DNA of 7,426 nt from Bacteroidales bacterium (lineage in GTDB: Bacteria > Bacteroidota > Bacteroidia > Bacteroidales > UBA932). Location of the stretch: assembly GCA_021443625.1 (NCBI GenBank), contig JABUTP010000014.1, positions 43,305 to 50,730 of the forward strand, given 5' to 3'. Below are positions 1-4,569 of this stretch, one piece after another; positions within the stretch are counted from its first letter, which is position 1; each line of letters begins with the position of its first letter. A model generated the notes under the pieces. That model searched no databases and was not told the origin of the DNA. It saw only the letters and a list, made by a program, of their open reading frames with translations. A program made the translations under genes and the position numbers.

Positions 1-174
1 GACGTTCCAGTCCATATTGCGGACGTCGTCGCCGTATTGGTACTCCCGCACCTCGCTGAACGTCATTCCCCTCCCCTTGAAAGCGCTGTGATACTCTCCC
101 GCAAACATCTGGTGGGAGAGCGCCCGGGTTCTGATTTCAATCTTGCGGACTTTTTTCAGCAATTCGTTTTCCAT
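1..174 (-). CDS. DUF58 domain protein, N-terminal part (runs off the left edge)
   Basis: Only the first 58 codons are in the window. The translation starts MENELLKKVRKIEIRTR and contains a GRGMTFSEVREYQYGDDVR motif followed by MDWNV, the characteristic N-terminal signature of DUF58 proteins found beside MoxR ATPases and von Willebrand factor A proteins. The biochemical function of DUF58 is not established; these operons (Bat/aerotolerance type) are linked to envelope stress tolerance. The gene lies 15 nt after the moxR stop on the same strand, so the two are almost certainly co-transcribed. An in-frame ATG three codons upstream (183) is an alternative start; I prefer 174 because relatives I recall begin close to the ELLKKVRKIEI segment. 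No Shine-Dalgarno sequence precedes either start, as is usual in this phylum. The family call is firm; the start is less certain. Confidence 0.9.
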   Translation of the reverse strand, partial: MENELLKKVRKIEIRTRALSHQMFAGEYHSAFKGRGMTFSEVREYQYGDDVRNMDWNV

Positions 175-189
175 CGCCGGCATAAACTA

Positions 190-1185
190 TTAGGGAACCT
201 CAACCTTGTTGAGAATCTCGCTGATTATCTGCTCGGTGGTCACGTTCTCCGCCTCCGCCTCGTAGGTCAGGCCAATGCGGTGGCGCAGCACTTCGTAACA
301 TACCGCCCTGACGTCTTCGGGGATGACATAGCCCCTGCGTTTGATGAAGGCGTATGCCTTGGCTGCCATCGAAAGGGAGATGCTGGCACGGGGCGAACCG
401 CCGTACGAAATCATCCCCGCCAGATTTGCCATACCGTATTCGGCGGGATTCCTGGTGGCGAAAACGATGTCCACGATATACTTTTCAATCTTTTCGTCCA
501 TATAGACGTCCCTTACCACCTGACGGGCACGGACGATGTCTTCGGGTTTCAGCACGGCTGTCGGCTTGGGCATCCCCTCACCGCTGTTGTTCATCCGGAC
601 GATAAGTTTTTCCTCCTCTTTCTTGGGGTATTTCACCACAACCTTCAGCATAAAACGATCGACCTGCGCCTCGGGCAGAGGATAGGTGCCTTCCTGTTCG
701 ATGGGGTTCTGGGTAGCCATTACCAGGAACGGCTCGGGAAGTTTGAAACTCTCTTCACCGATGGTCACCTGACGCTCCTGCATCGCCTCGAGCAGCGCCG
801 ACTGCACTTTTGCGGGTGAACGGTTGATTTCATCCGCCAGCACGAAGTTGGCGAAGATGGGACCTTTCTTTATCTGGAACTGTTCGCTCTTCTGGCTGTA
901 AATCAAGGTTCCCACAACGTCTGCGGGAAGCAGATCCGGAGTAAACTGGATACGGCTGAACTTGGCATCCACCACCGAAGCCAGGGTGTTGATGGCCAGA
1001 GTCTTGGCCAAGCCGGGCACACCTTCCAGCAGGATATGGCCGTTGGCCAGCAGACCGATGAGAAGGTTCTCAACCAGCTGCTTCTGGCCCACGATGACCT
1101 TGCCCATCTCCATTTGCACGATATCCACAAAGGCACTTTCTTTCTGAATGCGGTCGTTCAGTTCTTTGATGTTTTCACTGTCCAT
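190..1185 (-). CDS. MoxR-family AAA+ ATPase
   Basis: A 331-residue protein of normal MoxR length. Visible motifs are Walker A GVPGLAKT (residues 55-62), Walker B VLADE (115-119), sensor 1 ATQNP (157-161), a likely arginine finger in QVDRF (174-178) and a sensor 2 region GGSPRAS (262-268). A C-terminal lid domain follows. MoxR ATPases are thought to act as chaperones that remodel or activate partner proteins carrying VWA domains; the DUF58 gene directly downstream is a standard neighbour. The reading frame continues upstream to an ATG at 1230, but I chose ATG 1185 (MDSENIKEL) because the extra 15 residues resemble no family sequence and the upstream ATG lies inside a perfect candidate -7 box (1228-1235). 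The substrate is unknown. All ATPase motifs are intact, so the protein should be active. Confidence 0.95.
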   Translation of the reverse strand: MDSENIKELNDRIQKESAFVDIVQMEMGKVIVGQKQLVENLLIGLLANGHILLEGVPGLAKTLAINTLASVVDAKFSRIQFTPDLLPADVVGTLIYSQKSEQFQIKKGPIFANFVLADEINRSPAKVQSALLEAMQERQVTIGEESFKLPEPFLVMATQNPIEQEGTYPLPEAQVDRFMLKVVVKYPKKEEEKLIVRMNNSGEGMPKPTAVLKPEDIVRARQVVRDVYMDEKIEKYIVDIVFATRNPAEYGMANLAGMISYGGSPRASISLSMAAKAYAFIKRRGYVIPEDVRAVCYEVLRHRIGLTYEAEAENVTTEQIISEILNKVEVP

Positions 1186-1208
1186 ATATGAAATGTTTTG
1201 TAATTTTG
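1177..1208 (+). promoter_or_regulatory. Candidate promoter for truA
   Basis: The -7 box TAATTTTG at 1201-1208 matches TAnnTTTG exactly. A weak -33 element (ACTG, 1177-1180) sits 20 nt upstream. The predicted start near 1215 leaves a leader of about 38 nt before the truA ATG at 1253. The -33 region overlaps the moxR start codon on the other strand. Confidence 0.4.
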
Positions 1209-1227
1209 CTGTGTTCTCAACAAATGG

Positions 1228-1235
1228 CAAATTTA
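1228..1235 (-). promoter_or_regulatory. Candidate -7 box for the moxR-DUF58 operon
   Basis: The minus strand reads TAAATTTG, an exact match to the Bacteroides -7 consensus TAnnTTTG. It would start transcription near 1221 and give a leader of about 36 nt before the moxR ATG at 1185. No good -33 TTG motif is seen at the usual spacing, so this is a consensus match only. It lies within the predicted truA leader, see the opposing box at 1201-1208. Confidence 0.4.
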
Positions 1236-1252
1236 ATCAAAAAAGTTGATAG

Positions 1253-2002
1253 ATGAGACTCTTCCTTTCCATCTCTTACGACGGGGCCGCCTACTGCGGC
1301 TGGCAAAGACAGGACAACGCCGTATCTGTGCAGGAGGTGCTTGAAAAAACCGTCTCTACGGTGTTCGGCTGCAGCATCAGCGTTACCGGTGCGGGCAGGA
1401 CCGATGCCGGGGTGAATGCAACCCACTACATCGCCCACTTTGACGTTCCGGAAGAGGTCAGCAATCCGAGCCTTGCGTTAAGCAAAATAAATGCCATACT
1501 GCCCCACGACATTGCGGCCCACCACCTCTACGCCGTGGGAGAAGATGCCCACGCCCGCTTCGACGCAACCAGCCGCACCTACCGCTACTACATTCACACC
1601 GCCAAGGACCCTTTTGCCTGCAAATCGTGGTTCTGCAAATACCGGCTGGACGTAGATGCGATGAACAGAGCGGCAGAGTATTTGCTTGGCACAAATGACT
1701 TTTCGAGTTTCGAGAAGAGCGGCACGGACAATGCCACATCGATATGCACCGTCACCAATGCGCGATGGACCCGGATTGACGAAACCCATCTCGTGTTTGA
1801 GATCACTGCCAACAGATTTCTCCGCAATATGGTAAGGGCTATCGTGGGGACACTGGTGGATGTCGGAAGGGGGAAAATCGGCAGTGGGGACATTGTGCGG
1901 ATAGTGGAGGCGCGAGACCGCTGCCGGGCGGGCCAGTCGGTTCCCGGACACGCGCTGTTTCTCTGCAAGGTGGAATATCCGTGGCCCCTTTTGCCGTTAT
2001 GA
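1253..2002 (+). CDS. truA: tRNA pseudouridine(38-40) synthase TruA
   Basis: A 249-residue protein of normal length for TruA, which isomerises uridines 38-40 in the anticodon stem-loop of many tRNAs in the cytoplasm. It begins MRLFLSISYDGAAYCGWQRQ, the usual N-terminal strand of the family. The active-site motif GAGRTDAGVNA (residues 46-56) carries the catalytic aspartate D51. A conserved RFLRNMVRAIVGTLVDVGRG segment lies in the C-terminal half. Both subdomains are present and no key residue is missing. The gene is divergent from moxR and ends 52 nt before exbB; a candidate exbB promoter overlaps its last codons, so truA may be a single-gene unit or may read through into exbB. The start at 1253 is the only one that retains the conserved N-terminus. 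Confidence 0.97.
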   Translation: MRLFLSISYDGAAYCGWQRQDNAVSVQEVLEKTVSTVFGCSISVTGAGRTDAGVNATHYIAHFDVPEEVSNPSLALSKINAILPHDIAAHHLYAVGEDAHARFDATSRTYRYYIHTAKDPFACKSWFCKYRLDVDAMNRAAEYLLGTNDFSSFEKSGTDNATSICTVTNARWTRIDETHLVFEITANRFLRNMVRAIVGTLVDVGRGKIGSGDIVRIVEARDRCRAGQSVPGHALFLCKVEYPWPLLPL

Positions 2003-2020
2003 TTTTTTTAAGTTAATTTG
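1989..2020 (+). promoter_or_regulatory. Candidate promoter for exbB-exbD-tonB
   Basis: A TTTTG element at 1989-1993 is followed after 19 nt by TTAATTTG at 2013-2020, one mismatch from the Bacteroides TAnnTTTG -7 box with good spacing to the -33 TTTG. The predicted transcript start is near 2027, about 28 nt before the exbB ATG. The -33 element lies inside the last codons of truA. Confidence 0.45.
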
Positions 2021-2054
2021 CGTTTCCTAACGATTTATCAAAATTTAATATAAA

Positions 2055-2756
2055 ATGTTGTTCACATTACTCCAGGCGGCTGCAGAAGAAGCCGCAGTGC
2101 AGGTCGAGGCAGTGGCCGAAAAAGCATCTTTCAGTCTCCTGAGTCTCGCCACAAAGGGCGGCTGGCTTATGCTTGTCCTCGCCCTCCTTTCCGTCATAGC
2201 CATTTACATCTTTGCAGAAAGGCTCTACGCCATCAACCACGCCGCAAAGATTGACAAGAACTTCATCAAAGACATCACCGACTATCTGCAAGACGGCAAG
2301 AAGAAATCGGCCCTGGCTCTGTGCAAAAAGCACGACACCCCCGTTTCCCGTATGATTGAAAAGGGCATAGAACGTATGGGCAAGCCCCTCGGCGACATCC
2401 AGACCGCCGTCGAGAACGTCGGCAACGTGGAGGTGGCCCGTCTTGAGAAAGGTCTTCCCATCCTGGCCTCCATCTCCGGAGGTGCCCCGATGATCGGATT
2501 CCTCGGCACCGTTCTGGGTATGGTGCAGGCTTTCTTCAACATGTCCCAGGCCGGCAACAACATCGACATCACGCTCCTCTCCGGAGGTATTTATACCGCT
2601 ATGATAACCACCGTGGGCGGTCTCTTCGTCGGCATCATAGCCTATTTCGGCTACAACTACCTGACCTCAAGGGTTTCGGATGTGGTTTACAAGATGGAGA
2701 ACAGCACTATGGAGTTTATGGATGCCCTCGAAAGCGGCGCCATCAACCAGTCGTAG
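2055..2756 (+). CDS. exbB: MotA/TolQ/ExbB-family proton channel protein (ExbB)
   Basis: A 233-residue inner-membrane protein that, with ExbD, should use the proton gradient to energise TonB. Three hydrophobic segments are visible: about residues 36-54, 138-160 and 183-203. Between the first two is a charged cytoplasmic region that includes VENVGNVEVARLEKGLP, typical of ExbB/TolQ. The family signature GGAPMIGFLGTVLGMVQAF (142-160) precedes SGGIYTAMITTVGGLFVGI. Aligned by eye to E. coli ExbB (PGIAEALLATAIGL), Thr181 stands where the pore residue Glu176 normally is. The N-terminus (about 30 residues, Ala/Glu-rich) is expected on the periplasmic side. The gene leads a tight operon, with exbD 19 nt and tonB another 7 nt further on. 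Specialisation for a particular receptor cannot be told. Confidence 0.93.
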   Translation: MLFTLLQAAAEEAAVQVEAVAEKASFSLLSLATKGGWLMLVLALLSVIAIYIFAERLYAINHAAKIDKNFIKDITDYLQDGKKKSALALCKKHDTPVSRMIEKGIERMGKPLGDIQTAVENVGNVEVARLEKGLPILASISGGAPMIGFLGTVLGMVQAFFNMSQAGNNIDITLLSGGIYTAMITTVGGLFVGIIAYFGYNYLTSRVSDVVYKMENSTMEFMDALESGAINQS

Positions 2757-2775
2757 GACATAACATTGCACCACA

Positions 2776-3189
2776 ATGGCACTCAAACGCAACACAAAAA
2801 TAGATGCCAGCTTCTCGATGTCTTCAATGACCGACATCGTGTTCCTGCTTCTAATATTCTTCCTGGTGACATCGACCCTGGTCAACCCCAATGCCTTGAA
2901 GCTGCTTCTTCCCAAGAGTACGGGACAGGTGTCGGCCAAGCCTATGGCAACGGTATCCATCAAGCACTATCCCCAGCGCAATGCGGTGACATACCATATC
3001 AACGGCAACGCCACCCCCGTCACCTTCAACGAGATTGAGGGCGAACTGCGCAGTCTGCTGGATGGGGAAGACGAGCCTACTTTCTCAATATACAGCGACG
3101 AGACCGTCCCCGTCAAGGAAGTCGTGGCGCTGATGAACATCGCCAAGCGCAACCAGTACAAAGTCATAATGGCGACCTCGCCGGAATAG
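2776..3189 (+). CDS. exbD: ExbD/TolR-family biopolymer transport protein
   Basis: A 137-residue protein of normal ExbD length with one transmembrane segment near residues 18-37 and a periplasmic domain after it. The segment begins SMTDIVFLLLIFFLVTS, and Asp20 corresponds to the essential proton-carrying aspartate of ExbD (Asp25 in E. coli) and TolR. The periplasmic part ends with a region resembling the ExbD/TolR C-terminal fold (VPVKEVVALMNIAKRN). It should form the proton-conducting complex with the ExbB encoded 19 nt upstream and act on the TonB protein encoded 7 nt downstream. No truncation or frame disruption is seen. Only one exbD is present here, whereas some Bacteroidetes operons carry two. 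Confidence 0.93.
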   Translation: MALKRNTKIDASFSMSSMTDIVFLLLIFFLVTSTLVNPNALKLLLPKSTGQVSAKPMATVSIKHYPQRNAVTYHINGNATPVTFNEIEGELRSLLDGEDEPTFSIYSDETVPVKEVVALMNIAKRNQYKVIMATSPE

Positions 3190-3196
3190 ACAGGTT

Positions 3197-3976
3197 ATGT
3201 ACGAGTATGAATCGCGCTCCAAATTCATCGGGGCTGTTACCGCAACAGCCTTCGCCGCGATTTTGCTCGGCATAACCGCCACCTCCTCCATCAGGGCGGC
3301 ATCATCCCCGTCGGATATGGAGATACTTATGGCGCTCAATCCGGAGGAGATTCCCGAGATTGAGCCGGAAGAGGAACCCCAGAAGATAGAAGTTACGGCC
3401 GGCATAGAGCCCCGCGCCGAAGTCCCGAAGCCCAAAGAGCCGGTCAAGCTGGTGCAGAAGGCCGAATCCAACGTGGAGGGGAACCGTGCCAACGAAGCGC
3501 CGGAATCCACCGTCGGCGACAACGGGGATGTGGATGTCAATGAGCCCGAGCGTCCCGTGGAAATCAACAAAAGGGCCCTTTTCTCATCCTCCAACAACAC
3601 CGCAAAGGACACCATTCAGCAGCAGGTTGCCGCAAAAGTTACCGAGTCGCTCAAAGCCGGACACGCCCAGGGAAACACAACCACGGGAAATCCCGAAGGA
3701 GAGCCGTCCGCAAAACTGGAAGGGCGCACCACCGTGGGGGCGCTGCCGATTCCCGAATACACCGCGCAGCAGACCGGCAAGGTTGTGGTGAAAATTGTGG
3801 TTGACAGAGACGGAAACGTACTGAAGGCCACCGCCGGCGCCCCCGGCACCACCATCACCGACAGTTCGCTGAGAGAGTCGGCAAAGAAGGCGGCCCTCAA
3901 AGCCAAGTTCAATGTCAGCCGGACGGCCCCCGAAGTCCAGGAAGGGACCATAACCTATGTGTTCAGACTGAAATAG
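3197..3976 (+). CDS. tonB: Energy transducer TonB
   Basis: A 259-residue protein with TonB architecture. A short cytoplasmic N-terminus is followed by one membrane segment (about residues 10-30) that anchors it in the inner membrane. A Glu/Pro-rich stretch (about 45-85) and a Gly/Asn/Thr-rich linker should span the periplasm. The C-terminal TonB domain (about 176-259) contains the family segments TGKVVVKIVVDRDGNVLKA and GTITYVFRLK. It should transmit proton-motive energy from ExbB/ExbD to TonB-dependent outer-membrane receptors. The gene closes the exbB-exbD-tonB operon and converges on rnpB. The membrane segment has no histidine, unlike E. coli TonB, where Ser16 and His20 are important. Bacteroidetes genomes usually hold several TonB paralogues, so the receptor partner is unknown. 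Confidence 0.9.
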   Translation: MYEYESRSKFIGAVTATAFAAILLGITATSSIRAASSPSDMEILMALNPEEIPEIEPEEEPQKIEVTAGIEPRAEVPKPKEPVKLVQKAESNVEGNRANEAPESTVGDNGDVDVNEPERPVEINKRALFSSSNNTAKDTIQQQVAAKVTESLKAGHAQGNTTTGNPEGEPSAKLEGRTTVGALPIPEYTAQQTGKVVVKIVVDRDGNVLKATAGAPGTTITDSSLRESAKKAALKAKFNVSRTAPEVQEGTITYVFRLK

Positions 3977-3982
3977 GAGCGG

Positions 3983-3994
3983 AAAAATAAAAAA
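3983..3994 (-). terminator. rnpB: T-rich tail after rnpB (candidate termination site)
   Basis: Reading the minus strand, the end of rnpB is followed directly by TTTTTTATTTTT. The preceding strands are the P1 closing helix rather than a compact hairpin, so this is not a classical terminator but a plausible release or processing site. On the plus strand, no hairpin-plus-T-run follows tonB in the 16-nt gap. Confidence 0.35.
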
Positions 3995-4325
3995 GGTGAG
4001 ACTGTAAGCCGGGTTCTGTAAATGCCCCGAAAGGCACCCCTCTGTCATTTATCTTCGCAGCCTACCCCCCGACAACGGGCGGGCAACCCTTGACTGCCGG
4101 TATATTTGGCCTTGCAGCGTGCAGATGCGTACCACGCATACATCACTGTATGCGCCGGTGGGCTCTTACCCCACCTTTTCACCCTTGGCCTTGAATCAAA
4201 GCCGGTTGTTTTCTGTTACGCGAGTCATAAACTTACGCCCATCTGTGCTTTCCACAGTGCACCGCCCTCTGCTGCCCGGACTTTCCTGAGATGGCCTCGG
4301 CCATCCCCGACAGAGCGTCTCACCT
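3995..4325 (-). ncRNA. rnpB: RNase P RNA, bacterial class A
   Basis: The catalytic RNA of ribonuclease P, which removes 5' leaders from pre-tRNAs. On the minus strand the conserved blocks occur in the right order: CAGGAAAGTCCGGGC (plus 4274-4288), GGTAAGAGCCCACC, GCAAGGCCAAATA, GGGTAGGCTGC, AGATAAATGAC (4044-4054) and ACAGAACCCGGCTTA (4005-4019). The two ends pair perfectly: plus 3993-4002 is complementary to 4317-4326, giving a 10-bp P1 helix. An 8-bp hairpin with a GUGA tetraloop (plus 4135-4154) sits where P12 is expected. The length of about 331 nt is short but normal for class A. The ends are set by P1 and by the upstream -7 box, so they are good to a few bases. The gene converges on tonB and lies in the same direction as the feo genes. 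Confidence 0.97.
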
Positions 4326-4331
4326 TGGCGG

Positions 4332-4339
4332 CAAATGTA
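4332..4339 (-). promoter_or_regulatory. rnpB: -7 box of the rnpB promoter
   Basis: The minus strand reads TACATTTG, an exact TAnnTTTG match whose expected start point, about 7 nt downstream, coincides with the first base of the P1 helix of rnpB (about 4325). That independent agreement makes this the best-supported promoter in the window. No clear -33 TTG is present; the -33 region would lie inside the small upstream gene at 4345-4494. Confidence 0.65.
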
Positions 4340-4344
4340 CGAAA

Positions 4345-4494
4345 TTATTTTTTCTGATGTGTGCAGCCCTCCGAAAATGGGCATCCCCAGCATTGGTTTC
4401 CCGAGCTACGCCGGCGGGAGCTGACCATAACCCATAGGGCCACCGCGAATGCCGCTGCCACTATTGCTGCTATAACTATGGAGATTACGTTCAT
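4345..4494 (-). CDS. FeoB-associated Cys-rich small membrane protein
   Basis: A 49-residue ORF starting MNVISIVIAAIVAAAFAVAL. One membrane helix (about residues 2-24) is followed by a positively charged SSRRRSS segment, which should stay in the cytoplasm, and a short tail with cysteines at 35, 38 and 44 (CWGCPFSEGC). This layout matches the FeoB-associated Cys-rich membrane protein family, small proteins encoded just after feoB in many anaerobes; their role is unproven but may be as a FeoC-like partner or metal or redox sensor. It lies 75 nt after the feoAB stop on the same strand, and its stop codon is 5 nt from the rnpB -7 box. The C-x2-C-x5-C spacing could bind a metal. No strong ribosome site is seen. 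The identification rests on layout, composition and position. Confidence 0.82.
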   Translation of the reverse strand: MNVISIVIAAIVAAAFAVALWVMVSSRRRSSGNQCWGCPFSEGCTHQKK

Positions 4495-4569
4495 TGATAA
4501 AACTCGACGTGCAAGAGATTTTCTTTATATTACTTTGGGGAGAAAGTCCAGAAATGAGGACATTTGAAA

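Noticed and set aside
37..819. A 260-codon plus-strand open frame opposite moxR
   Set aside because: It is antisense to a protein with all AAA+ motifs, resembles no family and has no promoter signal; long antisense frames are expected in GC-rich coding DNA.
1186..1230. A 15-residue N-terminal extension of MoxR from ATG 1230
   Set aside because: This ATG falls inside an exact -7 box and upstream of the predicted transcript start; MoxR homology begins after residue 1 of the shorter form.
4135..4154. An 8-bp inverted repeat with a 4-base centre, possible operator or terminator
   Set aside because: It is a helix of the RNase P RNA (probably P12) with a GUGA tetraloop, so no separate element is needed.
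4106..4357. Open frames on both strands over the RNase P RNA (including 4196-4393 minus)
   Set aside because: The region is fully explained by rnpB structure and conserved blocks, and the frames have no protein-like signature.
4361..4567. A 68-codon plus-strand open frame between rnpB and feoB
   Set aside because: It is opposite the small Cys-rich membrane protein, whose layout is far more protein-like and fits the feo context.
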